A stretch of 64,000 bases of DNA from Streptomyces brevispora (GTDB lineage: Bacteria > Actinomycetota > Actinomycetes > Streptomycetales > Streptomycetaceae): positions 3,906,001 to 3,970,000 of the forward strand of contig NZ_VIWW01000001.1 of the NCBI RefSeq assembly GCF_007829885.1. The letters are read 5' to 3'. The notes under the pieces were generated by a model. It was not told the origin of the DNA. It was given only the letters and a program-made list of their open reading frames with translations, and searched no databases. Numbering within the stretch: the stretch's first letter is position 1; the number at the start of each line of letters is the position of its first letter. Positions 17,366-26,216 of this stretch are shown one piece after another. Both the position numbers and the translations under genes were made by a program.

Positions 17366-18808
17366 TCAGATGAGCGGCACGGTCTCGGCGGTGACCGGCA
17401 CGGTGTGCGAGGCGGCCACCGACGTGGCGTCGCCGCCCCCGCGCGCGGCGGGCCAGGCCGCGAGCGGGTCGAAGCCGCGGTGGCCGCACTCGCCGAAGAC
17501 GGTGAGCGGGCCGCCGCCGGAGAGCGCGACGAGCTTCCACAGCGCGGGCCGGGACAGCGCGGCCGGGGCGACGGGCAGGCCCGAATCGCCTTCCGCGTCC
17601 GCCAGTTGCCAACCGTCCTCGGACGGCACGGGTATGACGTCGCGCAGTGTCACCGGCCAGGAGCCCAGCCAGGGGTCGTCGCCCAGCGCCCGCCCGTATG
17701 CGGCGACGGCCCCGGCGGTCGTCACACCCGGCGGAGGCGTGCCGGTCGGCACCGGCGTCCCGAACTGCCGTCCCAGCTCGGCCCGTAGCTGACCCGATCC
17801 CGGATACGGCGTGAGCTCGGCGTCCAGCGTGACACCCACCGGCAGGGCCTGCCCGGGGGAGCGGCCGGCGGCCCCGAAGGACAGCAGCAGCGCGGTCCGG
17901 CCCGACTCCCGCCCGTACAGCCAGATGCGGCGGGCGACGATCTTGCCGTCGGGGGTGTCGTACTGGGCGAGGACCAGCCAGTGGTCACGGACCGGCGGGC
18001 CCTCGGCGGGGGCTGTCAGCCCGACCCGCGTACGGACCGTGGCCGCCAGGGGCCCGGGCAGCCGGTCGATACCCTGCCAGGCCGTGTCCAGCAGGTGCAG
18101 CAGCGCGCACTCCTCCAGCAGCCGCACCGGCCAGCCCGGACCGGACGCCGGTAGCGCGCCCAACTCCCTTACCCGGCCCGCCAGGCCGGGCGCCTGGGCG
18201 TCGACCATGCGGGCCGCCGTCTCCTCCCACAGTCCGTACCCGGACTGCTCGGCCGCGGCCAGACCGCCGCGCACCAGGTCGGTCAGGCGCTGTTCCAGCT
18301 CCTGCACACCGCCGCCGATCCGCTCGGCCCGACGCTCGGCACGCCGCCGGGCGGCCGCCGGATCGGCGGGTCCGGCCGCAGCGCCTTCACCCCCTTCCGG
18401 CCGCTCCTGCGCCTCCGCCGCCTGCGCGCGACGGCGCCGGCCCGTCAGCCACTCATCCGCCCAGTCGGGCGGATCGGCCGCGGGCAGGGCCTCCTCGTCG
18501 GACGCCCGGAGCAGCAGCAGGCCCAGTGCGTGCTTGCAGGGGAACTTCCGGCTGGGGCAACTGCACTTGTAAGCGGGGCCGGTGGTGTCGATCACCGTCC
18601 GGTACGGCTTGCTCCCGCTGCCCTTGCACAGCCCCCACACCGCACCCGGGCCGTCCCACCCGGTGTCCGACCACGGCCCGGCCGAACCGAGCTTGTTCCC
18701 CGCCTTGCGTGAAGCTTCGTCAGGAGCCAGGGCCAGGACCTGCTCCACCGTCCAGCGCGCCGCCGGAGCAGCGGTGCGCAAGGGTTCTCCCCCGTCAGTC
18801 AGCAGCAT
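17366..18808 (-). CDS. SWIM zinc-finger protein
   Basis: 480 residues. Near residues 70-85 the SWIM motif C-x-C-x(n)-C-x-H appears as YKCSCPSRKFPCKHALGLLL, a zinc-binding module found in DNA- or protein-binding proteins. The rest is mainly helical, with an Ala/Arg/Glu-rich stretch (residues 115-160) and a domain beginning HWLVLAQYDTPDGKIVARRI that may be beta-rich. The ATG at 18808 starts MLLTDGGEPLRT; no Shine-Dalgarno is visible, and the minus-strand TTGTCA (18833-18838) lies upstream. It leads the leftward pair with DUF5691 and faces the MoxR operon divergently over 117 bp. Confidence 0.88.
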   Translation of the reverse strand: MLLTDGGEPLRTAAPAARWTVEQVLALAPDEASRKAGNKLGSAGPWSDTGWDGPGAVWGLCKGSGSKPYRTVIDTTGPAYKCSCPSRKFPCKHALGLLLLRASDEEALPAADPPDWADEWLTGRRRRAQAAEAQERPEGGEGAAAGPADPAAARRRAERRAERIGGGVQELEQRLTDLVRGGLAAAEQSGYGLWEETAARMVDAQAPGLAGRVRELGALPASGPGWPVRLLEECALLHLLDTAWQGIDRLPGPLAATVRTRVGLTAPAEGPPVRDHWLVLAQYDTPDGKIVARRIWLYGRESGRTALLLSFGAAGRSPGQALPVGVTLDAELTPYPGSGQLRAELGRQFGTPVPTGTPPPGVTTAGAVAAYGRALGDDPWLGSWPVTLRDVIPVPSEDGWQLADAEGDSGLPVAPAALSRPALWKLVALSGGGPLTVFGECGHRGFDPLAAWPAARGGGDATSVAASHTVPVTAETVPLI

Positions 18809-18830
18809 GGATAAGACGGTAGGCCGCGCC

Positions 18831-18873
18831 ACTGACAACCGCCTCCGACCTGCGGGAAAGCCGATTGTCAGTC
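18831..18873. promoter_or_regulatory. Inverted TTGTCAGT boxes in divergent promoter region
   Basis: ACTGACAA (18831-18838) and TTGTCAGT (18866-18873) form a perfect 8-bp inverted repeat separated by 27 bp, between the SWIM and MoxR genes. Each TTGTCA points toward its gene and could be a -35 element, or the pair could be two half-sites of one regulator, coordinating both wings of the module. Confidence 0.5.
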
Positions 18874-18925
18874 CCATGGTGCACCGTGGGAACCACATCG
18901 GATCGACCGATCTGGAGGGGGATCC

Positions 18926-20038
18926 ATGACCGTGTCCGAAACCACCGCAGCCGTGGGCGCCGAGGCACTGCGCCCGCACGCCGAGGATGCCTTCGCCGAT
19001 GAGCTGAAGGCGCTCGCGGCAGCCGACGACCGCCCGCGGCCGGCCCGTTGGCGGCTGTCGCCCTGGGCCGTCGCCACGTACCTGCTCGGCGGTGCCCTGC
19101 CCGACGGCACGGTGATCACACCCAAGTACGTGGGCCCGCGCCGCCTCGTGGAGGTCGCCGTCACCACGCTCGCCACCGACCGGGCGCTGCTGCTCCTCGG
19201 TGTGCCGGGCACCGCCAAGACCTGGGTGTCCGAGCATCTCGCGGCAGCCGTCAGCGGCGATTCGACGCTCCTCGTCCAGGGCACGGCGGGCACACCCGAG
19301 GAAGCGGTCCGCTACGGGTGGAACTACGCGGAACTGCTCGCGCACGGACCCAGCCGCGAGGCGCTGGTGCCCAGCCCGCTGATGCGCGCCATGTCCGAGG
19401 GCATGACCGCCCGGATCGAGGAACTCACCCGCATCCCCGCCGATGTGCAGGACTCACTGATCACCATCCTGTCCGAGAAGACCCTGCCGCTGCCCGAGCT
19501 GGGCCAGGAGGTCCAGGCCGTCCGCGGCTTCAACGTCATCGCCACGGCCAACGACCGCGACCGCGGGGTCAACGAGCTGTCCAGCGCGCTGCGCCGCCGG
19601 TTCAACACGGTGGTCCTGCCGTTGCCGGCCACCCCCGAGGCGGAGGTCGACATCGTCTCCCGGCGCGTCGACCAGGTAGGCCGCTCACTCGATCTGCCTC
19701 CCGCGCCCGACGGCCTCGCGGAGATCCGCCGCGTGGTCACCGTCTTCCGCGAGCTGCGCGACGGGGTCACCGCGGACGGCCGCACCAAGCTCAAGTCCCC
19801 GTCGGGGACGCTGTCCACGGCCGAGGCCATCTCCGTCGTCACCAACGGCCTCGCGCTCGCCGCCCACTTCGGCGACGGAGTGCTGCGCGCCGGGGACGTC
19901 GCCGCCGGCATCCTCGGCGCGGTCGTCCGGGACCCGGCTGCCGACCGGGTGATCTGGCAGGAGTACCTGGAGACGGTGGTGCGCGAGCGGGACGGCTGGA
20001 AGGACTTCTACCGCGCCTGCCGTGAGGCCTCCGTATGA
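18926..20038 (+). CDS. MoxR-type AAA+ ATPase
   Basis: 370 residues. Walker A is GVPGTAKTWVSEHL near residue 93. Walker B is not as canonical; the segment RIEELTRIPADVQDSLITIL holds the acidic pair usual for MoxR. Sensor 1 appears in FNVIATANDRDRGVNELSSA and the arginine finger region in LRRRFNTVVLPL. MoxR ATPases act as chaperones that remodel or activate partners, often together with VWA proteins. The ATG at 18926 has GGAGGGGG upstream. Its stop overlaps the DUF5682 start (ATGA), and that gene likewise overlaps the VWA gene, so these are one operon. Confidence 0.93.
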   Translation: MTVSETTAAVGAEALRPHAEDAFADELKALAAADDRPRPARWRLSPWAVATYLLGGALPDGTVITPKYVGPRRLVEVAVTTLATDRALLLLGVPGTAKTWVSEHLAAAVSGDSTLLVQGTAGTPEEAVRYGWNYAELLAHGPSREALVPSPLMRAMSEGMTARIEELTRIPADVQDSLITILSEKTLPLPELGQEVQAVRGFNVIATANDRDRGVNELSSALRRRFNTVVLPLPATPEAEVDIVSRRVDQVGRSLDLPPAPDGLAEIRRVVTVFRELRDGVTADGRTKLKSPSGTLSTAEAISVVTNGLALAAHFGDGVLRAGDVAAGILGAVVRDPAADRVIWQEYLETVVRERDGWKDFYRACREASV

Positions 20039-22419
20039 CCGGCGCCCCGCACCCCGGAGGGCCGCTGCTGCTGGGGGTGCGGCACCACGGCCCCGGCTCG
20101 GCCCGCGCCGTCGGCGCCGCACTGGAGGCCGCCCGTCCGCGGGCGGTGCTCATCGAGGGCCCGCCCGAGGGCGACGCACTGCTGCCGCTGGCCGCCGACG
20201 AGCAGATGCGGCCGCCCGTCGCCCTGCTCGCCCATGCGGTGGACGATCCCGGACGGGCGGCGTTCTGGCCGCTCGCCGAGTTCTCGCCCGAATGGGTCGC
20301 GATCCGCTGGGCCCTCGCGCACGGCGTCCCGGTCCGTTTCATCGACCTGCCCGCCGCCCACTCGCTGGCCATCACGGAGGAAGAGGAGCGCCGGGCTCCG
20401 GCGGAACAGGACGGCGGACCGGGCCCCGCCCCGTCCGCCCCGGTCGACCCCATCGGCGTGCTGGCCGAGACCGCGGGCTACGACGACGCCGAGCGCTGGT
20501 GGGAGGACGTCGTCGAACACCGCGCCCACGACGGCGGCCCCGGCGACCCGTTGGCGGCCTTCGCCGCGCTCGGCGAGGCGATGACCGCCCTGCGCGAGGT
20601 GTACGGCGACGGCGGCCACCCCCGGGACGCGGTCCGCGAGGCGTACATGCGGATCCAGTTGCGCACGGCGCGCAAGGAGTTCGGCGACGACTTCGCCGTG
20701 GTCTGCGGCGCCTGGCACGTTCCCGCGCTCGAAACGAGGACGACACTCGCCGCCGACCGTGCTCTCCTCAAGGGCCTGCCCAAGGTCAAGGCCGAGCTGA
20801 CGTGGGTGCCCTGGACCCACCACCGACTCGCCCGGCACAGCGGATACGGGGCCGGGATCGACTCACCCGGCTGGTACGCCCACCTCTTCGCATCCCCGGA
20901 CCGCCCGGTCGAACGGTGGATGACCGAGGTCGCCGGACTCCTGCGCGACGAGGACCACTTCGTGTCGTCCGCCCATGTCATCGAGGCCGTCCGGCTCGCC
21001 GCGACCCTCGCCGCCATGCGGGGCCGGCCGCTCGCCGGCCTGAGCGAGGTGACCGACGCGGTCCGGGCCGTGATGTGCGACGGCTCCGACGTACCGCTCG
21101 CACTCGTCCGCGACCGGCTGATCGTCGGCGGAACACTCGGCGAGGTACCGGACACCGCCCCCGCCGTACCGCTCCAGCGCGACCTCACCCGCAGTCAGCG
21201 CACCCTGCGGCTCAAACCGGAGCCGTCCGAACGGGAGATGGAGTTCGACCTCCGCAAGGACACCGACGCGGCCCGCAGCCGTCTGCTGCACCGGCTGCGG
21301 ATCCTCGGCGTCGGCTGGGGCGAACCCACCGAGGGCCGGGGGAGCACCGGCACCTTCCGGGAGAGCTGGCGGCTGCGCTGGGAGCCCGAGTTGTACGTAC
21401 GCGTCGCGGAGGCGGGCGTATGGGGCACCACCGTGCTCTCCGCCGCGACCGCCCGCGCCGAGTCGGACGCCCTGGCGGCCACCGCCCTCGCCGAGGTCAC
21501 CACGCTCGCCGAACGGTGCCTGCTGGCCGAACTGCCCGAGGCACTGCCCGTCGTGATGCGCGTGCTCGCCGACCGGGCCGCACTCGACACGGACGTCGGC
21601 CATCTCGCCGACGCCCTGCCGTCCCTGGCCAGGACGCTGCGCTACGGGGACGTCCGGTCCACGGACACCTCGGCGCTCGGCGAGGTCGCGGCCGGGCTCG
21701 CGGAGCGGATCTGCGTCGGGCTGCCTTCCGCCTGCACCGGACTCGACACCGACGGGGCCGCCGCGCTGCGCCGCCAGGTGGACGGCGTCCACACGGCGAT
21801 CGGACTGCTCGCCGGCGCCCTGCCCGCGAACGCGGACGGGCTGCGCGACCGCTGGAGGGCGGTGCTGCGCAAGCTCGCCGCCCGGGACACGGTCGCGGGC
21901 GTGATCCGGGGCCGGGCCGCCCGGCTGCTGCTCGACGACGGGCACCTCGAACAGGACGACGCGGCCAGGCTGATGGGCCTGGCCCTGTCGCCCGGCACGC
22001 CGCCCGCCGACGCCGCCGCCTGGATCGAGGGCTTCGTCGGCGGGGCGGCCGGTGGCGGCATGCTCCTGGTCCATGACGAGAGGCTGCTCGCCCTGGTCGA
22101 CTCCTGGCTGACCGGGGTCTCCCCGGACACCTTCACCGACGTGCTGCCGCTGCTGCGCCGCACCTTCTCGGCGTACGAATCAGGCGTCCGGCGCACGCTG
22201 GGCGAGCTCGTCCGGCGCGGCCCGGCCGCCGGCGGAGGGGCCGGGGCGACAGGCGCGGTCCCGGGCGGCGGGGCGACGGCCCCCGGATTCGGCCCCGTCC
22301 TCGACGGACCGAGGGCCGACGCGGTGCTGCCGGTGCTGCACCTGCTGCTGGGACTGCACGCGGACGCGCCCACGGAGAAGTACGAGTACACCGAGGAACC
22401 GCTGGGGGCAACGGCATGA
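20035..22419 (+). CDS. DUF5682 family protein
   Basis: 794 residues. The N-terminus (LLLGVRHHGPGSARAV, then RAVLIEGPPEGDAL and PVRFIDLPAAHSLA) is typical of DUF5682. Its arrangement of H-H, an acidic residue and a following D resembles the core of the TraB/ChaN/EreA hydrolase superfamily, which is my inference. The region 20680-20720 (DFAVVCGAWHVPALE) contains another conserved Trp-His pair. The C-terminal half is helical without a recognised motif. Start and stop overlap the MoxR and VWA genes by four bases, showing tight coupling. Function unknown; it probably supplies the effector or substrate-facing part of the module. Confidence 0.88.
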   Translation: MTGAPHPGGPLLLGVRHHGPGSARAVGAALEAARPRAVLIEGPPEGDALLPLAADEQMRPPVALLAHAVDDPGRAAFWPLAEFSPEWVAIRWALAHGVPVRFIDLPAAHSLAITEEEERRAPAEQDGGPGPAPSAPVDPIGVLAETAGYDDAERWWEDVVEHRAHDGGPGDPLAAFAALGEAMTALREVYGDGGHPRDAVREAYMRIQLRTARKEFGDDFAVVCGAWHVPALETRTTLAADRALLKGLPKVKAELTWVPWTHHRLARHSGYGAGIDSPGWYAHLFASPDRPVERWMTEVAGLLRDEDHFVSSAHVIEAVRLAATLAAMRGRPLAGLSEVTDAVRAVMCDGSDVPLALVRDRLIVGGTLGEVPDTAPAVPLQRDLTRSQRTLRLKPEPSEREMEFDLRKDTDAARSRLLHRLRILGVGWGEPTEGRGSTGTFRESWRLRWEPELYVRVAEAGVWGTTVLSAATARAESDALAATALAEVTTLAERCLLAELPEALPVVMRVLADRAALDTDVGHLADALPSLARTLRYGDVRSTDTSALGEVAAGLAERICVGLPSACTGLDTDGAAALRRQVDGVHTAIGLLAGALPANADGLRDRWRAVLRKLAARDTVAGVIRGRAARLLLDDGHLEQDDAARLMGLALSPGTPPADAAAWIEGFVGGAAGGGMLLVHDERLLALVDSWLTGVSPDTFTDVLPLLRRTFSAYESGVRRTLGELVRRGPAAGGGAGATGAVPGGGATAPGFGPVLDGPRADAVLPVLHLLLGLHADAPTEKYEYTEEPLGATA

Positions 22420-23753
22420 CGACGGACGGGACCATCAGGGCTGCCGGAACCAACAAGCCGGCCGGGACCAACAAGCCCGCCGGGACCAACAAGCCCGCCG
22501 GTACAGACAAACTGGCCGGTACAGACAAGCCCGCCGGGACGGACAAGGCGGCTCGGGTGCGTGGCGCGGATGACGGTGAGCGGCTGCGGCGCTGGCGCAT
22601 GGTGCTGGGCGCGGACAGTGCGGAGAGTACGGGCTGCGCCCTCACCGGGCGCGACGCCGCGATGGACGGCGCCCTGACCGCCCTGTACGAGGGCGCGGGG
22701 AGGAAGCCCGGCGGACGGGGCAGCGGCGGCCGCTCGGCCGGTCTGGGCGCCTCCGCGCCCTCCGTGGCCCGCTGGCTGGGGGACATACGTACGTACTTCC
22801 CCAGCTCCGTCGTCCAGATCATGCAGCGCGACGCCATCGACCGCCTCGGCCTCTCCGCGCTCCTGCTCGAACCGGAGATGCTGGAAGCCGTGGAGGCGGA
22901 CGTGCATCTCGTCGGCACCCTGCTCTCGCTCAACAAGGTGATGCCCGAGACGACGAAGGAGACCGCGAGAGCCGTCGTGCGCAAGGTCGTCGAGACGCTG
23001 GAGAGCCGGCTCACCACCCGTACCAGGGCCGCGCTCACGGGTGCGCTGGACCGCTCGGTGAAGGTCAGTCGACCCCGCCACCACGACATCGACTGGAACC
23101 GGACCATCCGGGCCAACCTCAAGAACTATCTGACCCTCCCCGGGAAGGACGGCGAGGACGGGGCGGGCACGGTCGTGCCCGAGCGGCTCATCGGCTACGG
23201 GCGAGCGGCGCAGTCCGTGAAGAAGGACGTCATCCTCTGCATCGACCAGTCCGGTTCGATGGCGGCCTCCGTGGTGTACGCCTCGGTCTTCGGCGCCGTA
23301 CTCGCCTCCATGCGCACCCTGCGGACCAGACTCGTCGTCTTCGACACGGCCGTCGTCGACCTCACCGACCAGCTCGACGACCCGGTGGACGTGCTCTTCG
23401 GCACCCAGCTCGGCGGCGGCACCGACATCAACCGGGCGCTCGCCTACTGCCAGTCCAGGATCACCCGGCCCGCCGACACCGTCGTCGTGCTCATCAGCGA
23501 CCTGTACGAGGGAGGCATCCGCAACGAGATGCTGAAGCGGGTCGCCGCGATGAAGGCGTCCGGAGTGCAGTTCGTGACCCTGCTGGCCCTCTCCGACGAG
23601 GGCGCGCCCGCCTATGACCGCGACCACGCGGCGGCACTGGCCGCGCTCGGTGCTCCGGCCTTCGCCTGCACACCGGACCTCTTCCCGGAGGTGATGGCGG
23701 CCGCCATCGAGAAGCGGCCGCTGCCCGTGCCGGACGGGGAGGCCTCTGCGTGA
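22416..23753 (+). CDS. VWA (CoxE-like) domain protein
   Basis: 445 residues. A repeat-rich N-terminus (TNKPAGTNKPAG, six 18-bp units) is followed by a helical region (residues 60-250) and a C-terminal von Willebrand A domain. The MIDAS metal site reads D-x-S-G-S in ICIDQSGSMAASV, the Thr in GGGTDINRAL and the Asp in VVVLISDLYEGG. VWA proteins of this type partner with MoxR ATPases, docking substrates for remodelling. It closes the MoxR-DUF5682-VWA operon by an ATGA overlap. A protein-protein role is likely. After its stop about 260 bp precede sucC. Confidence 0.92.
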   Translation: MTTDGTIRAAGTNKPAGTNKPAGTNKPAGTDKLAGTDKPAGTDKAARVRGADDGERLRRWRMVLGADSAESTGCALTGRDAAMDGALTALYEGAGRKPGGRGSGGRSAGLGASAPSVARWLGDIRTYFPSSVVQIMQRDAIDRLGLSALLLEPEMLEAVEADVHLVGTLLSLNKVMPETTKETARAVVRKVVETLESRLTTRTRAALTGALDRSVKVSRPRHHDIDWNRTIRANLKNYLTLPGKDGEDGAGTVVPERLIGYGRAAQSVKKDVILCIDQSGSMAASVVYASVFGAVLASMRTLRTRLVVFDTAVVDLTDQLDDPVDVLFGTQLGGGTDINRALAYCQSRITRPADTVVVLISDLYEGGIRNEMLKRVAAMKASGVQFVTLLALSDEGAPAYDRDHAAALAALGAPAFACTPDLFPEVMAAAIEKRPLPVPDGEASA

Positions 23754-24014
23754 CGAGCCGTTCCCCGACCGTCGCCCCGGTGCCGATTTGTCCACTGCGA
23801 CCCGGCCACCAGGGCGATCTGTGACCGTAATCACCGCCCAGGCGGGATCTGCGATTTAGGGTCCTGCGGGGCTCGGGGATAACCTGCGAGATGGACATGC
23901 CGCGTATTCGGTCACCGTGTGCGCCTTCCTAGTGACAGAGCAGTCACGTTGCCCCTCGCGGCACGCCCACGCAGAAAACCAACCGCGAGACCATTTGATA
24001 AGGGACGGACGCGC

Positions 24015-25196
24015 GTGGACCTGTTCGAGTACCAGGCGAGGGACCTCTTCGCCAAGCACGGTGTACCGGTGCTGGCCGGTGAAGTCATCGACACGCCTGA
24101 GGCAGCCCGCGAGGCGACCGAGCGGCTGGGCGGCAAGTCTGTCGTCAAGGCGCAGGTGAAGGTCGGCGGCCGCGGCAAGGCCGGTGGCGTCAAGCTGGCC
24201 GCCACCCCCGACGAGGCGGTCGCCCGGGCGACCGACATTCTTGGCATGGACATCAAGGGCCACACGGTCCACAAGGTGATGATCGCCGAGCTCTCCCCGG
24301 AGATCGAGGCGGAGTACTACGTCTCGTACCTCCTCGACCGCACGAACCGCACCTTCCTGGCCATGGCCTCGGTGCAGGGCGGCATGGACATCGAGGAGGT
24401 CGCGGAGAAGACCCCCGAGGCCCTCGCGAAGGTCCCGGTCAACGCCGTTGACGGCGTGGACATCGTGAAGGCCCGCGAGATCGTGGCCCAGGCGAAGTTC
24501 CCGGCCGACGTGGCCGAGGGTGTCGCCGAGGCCATGGTGACCCTGTGGGACACCTTCGTCGCCGAGGACGCACTCCTCGTCGAGGTCAACCCGCTGGTGA
24601 AGACCAAGGACGGGCGAATCCTGGCCCTGGACGGAAAGGTGTCTCTCGACGAGAACGCCGACTTCCGTCAGCCCGGCCACGAGGCGCTCGAGGACAAGGC
24701 CGCAGCCAACCCGCTCGAGGCTGCCGCCAAGGCCAAGAACCTCAACTACGTCAAGCTCGACGGCGAGGTCGGCATCATCGGTAACGGTGCCGGTCTGGTC
24801 ATGTCGACCCTGGACGTCGTCGCGTACGCCGGTGAGAACCACGGCAACGTGAAGCCCGCCAACTTCCTCGACATCGGTGGCGGCGCCTCCGCAGAGGTCA
24901 TGGCGAACGGCCTCGAGATCATCCTCGGCGACCCGGACGTCAAGTCCGTCTTCGTCAACGTCTTCGGCGGCATCACCGCCTGCGACGAGGTCGCCAACGG
25001 CATCGTCCAGGCGCTCGAGCTGCTCAAGTCCAAGGGCGAAGCGGTCACCAAGCCGCTCGTCGTGCGCCTTGACGGCAACAACGCGGAGCTGGGTCGCAAG
25101 ATCCTTTCCGACGCCAACCACCCGCTCGTTCAGCGTGTGGACACCATGGACGGCGCGGCCGACAAGGCCGCCGAGCTCGCCGCGGCTGCGAAGTAA
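24015..25196 (+). CDS. sucC: Succinyl-CoA synthetase beta subunit
   Basis: 393 residues. The ATP-grasp N-terminus MDLFEYQARDLFAKHGVPV, the Lys-Gly core VKAQVKVGGRGKAGGVKLA and nucleotide-site EVNPLVKTKDG are diagnostic, as is the C-terminal domain with NVFGGITACDEVANGI. With SucD it makes succinate and ATP (or GTP) from succinyl-CoA in the TCA cycle. The GTG at 24015 has AAGGGA upstream and aligns with family N-termini. sucD follows after 21 bp with its own ribosome-binding site, forming one operon. The length (about 390) is normal for the family. Confidence 0.97.
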   Translation: MDLFEYQARDLFAKHGVPVLAGEVIDTPEAAREATERLGGKSVVKAQVKVGGRGKAGGVKLAATPDEAVARATDILGMDIKGHTVHKVMIAELSPEIEAEYYVSYLLDRTNRTFLAMASVQGGMDIEEVAEKTPEALAKVPVNAVDGVDIVKAREIVAQAKFPADVAEGVAEAMVTLWDTFVAEDALLVEVNPLVKTKDGRILALDGKVSLDENADFRQPGHEALEDKAAANPLEAAAKAKNLNYVKLDGEVGIIGNGAGLVMSTLDVVAYAGENHGNVKPANFLDIGGGASAEVMANGLEIILGDPDVKSVFVNVFGGITACDEVANGIVQALELLKSKGEAVTKPLVVRLDGNNAELGRKILSDANHPLVQRVDTMDGAADKAAELAAAAK

Positions 25197-25217
25197 GGAA
25201 GAGGGACTCAGACCACC

Positions 25218-26102
25218 ATGGCTATCTTCCTCACCAAGGACAGCAAGGTCATCGTCCAGGGGATGACCGGCGCGACGGGCATGAAGCACACCAAGCTCAT
25301 GCTCGCCGACGGCACCAACATCGTCGGCGGCGTGAACCCGCGCAAGGCCGGCACCTCCGTCGACTTCGACGGCAGCGAGATCCCGGTCTTCGGTTCCGTC
25401 AAGGAAGCGATGGAGAAGACCGGCGCGAACGTGTCCGTCCTCTTCGTGCCGCCGGCCTTCTCGAAGGCCGCCGTCATCGAGGCGATCGACGCCGAGATCC
25501 CCCTCGCCGTCGTGATCACCGAGGGCATCGCCGTCCACGACTCGGCCGCCTTCTGGGCGTACGCCGGCGCGAAGGGCAACAAGACCCGGATCATCGGTCC
25601 GAACTGCCCCGGCCTGATCACCCCCGGTCAGTCCAACGCCGGCATCATCCCGGGCGACATCACCAAGCCCGGCCGCATCGGTCTCGTGTCGAAGTCCGGC
25701 ACGCTGACCTACCAGATGATGTACGAGCTCCGTGACATCGGCTTCTCCTCCGCCGTCGGCATCGGTGGCGACCCGGTCATCGGTACGACGCACATCGACG
25801 CCCTCGCGGCGTTCGAGGCCGACCCCGAGACCGACCTGATCGTCATGATCGGCGAGATCGGCGGCGACGCCGAGGAGCGGGCGGCGGACTTCATCGCGAA
25901 GAACGTCACCAAGCCGGTCGTCGGTTACGTCGCGGGCTTCACCGCCCCCGAGGGCAAGACCATGGGCCACGCCGGCGCCATCGTCTCCGGCTCCTCCGGC
26001 ACCGCGCAGGCGAAGAAGGAGGCCCTTGAGGCCGCCGGCGTCAGGGTCGGCAAGACGCCGACCGAGACCGCCAAGCTGGCGCGCGAGATCCTCGGCGCCT
26101 GA
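25218..26102 (+). CDS. sucD: Succinyl-CoA synthetase alpha subunit
   Basis: 294 residues. The CoA-binding Rossmann fold opens with FLTKDSKVIVQGMTGATGMK, and the ligase domain carries the phosphorylated active-site His in GKTMGHAGAIVSGSSGTAQA. VGIGGDPVIGTTHIDAL is another signature. It forms the heterotetramer or dimer with SucC for the TCA succinyl-CoA step. The ATG at 25218 is 21 bp after sucC with GGAAGAGGG upstream. A very long palindromic terminator follows at 26145-26204. Codon use is strongly biased to C/G third bases, as in highly expressed Streptomyces genes. Confidence 0.97.
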   Translation: MAIFLTKDSKVIVQGMTGATGMKHTKLMLADGTNIVGGVNPRKAGTSVDFDGSEIPVFGSVKEAMEKTGANVSVLFVPPAFSKAAVIEAIDAEIPLAVVITEGIAVHDSAAFWAYAGAKGNKTRIIGPNCPGLITPGQSNAGIIPGDITKPGRIGLVSKSGTLTYQMMYELRDIGFSSAVGIGGDPVIGTTHIDALAAFEADPETDLIVMIGEIGGDAEERAADFIAKNVTKPVVGYVAGFTAPEGKTMGHAGAIVSGSSGTAQAKKEALEAAGVRVGKTPTETAKLAREILGA

Positions 26103-26144
26103 CGCCTCACCGCGTCGGAGCACCACCGCAGGAGCGCGTCACCG

Positions 26145-26204
26145 TACGCAAGGACGCGGGCCCGAACCCCCCGATCGGGGGGTTCGGGCCCGCGTCCTTG
26201 CGTA
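26145..26204. terminator. 60-bp perfect palindrome, bidirectional terminator
   Basis: The sequence TACGCAAGGACGCGGGCC... reads identically on both strands across 26145-26204, centred on GATC (26173-26176). It gives a 28-bp perfect stem with essentially no loop. It lies between the convergent sucD and XRE/sigma-like genes, so a two-way terminator is the natural reading. Confidence 0.85.
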
Positions 26205-26216
26205 GGTCCTGCGGGC

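Noticed and set aside
15534..17612. Extension of the DUF5691 frame beyond 17348
   Set aside because: It would overlap the SWIM gene; the ATG at 17348 has a strong ribosome-binding site.
23932..23947. GTGAC-N6-GTCAC inverted repeat upstream of sucC
   Set aside because: Arms of five bases are too short to separate from chance in this composition.
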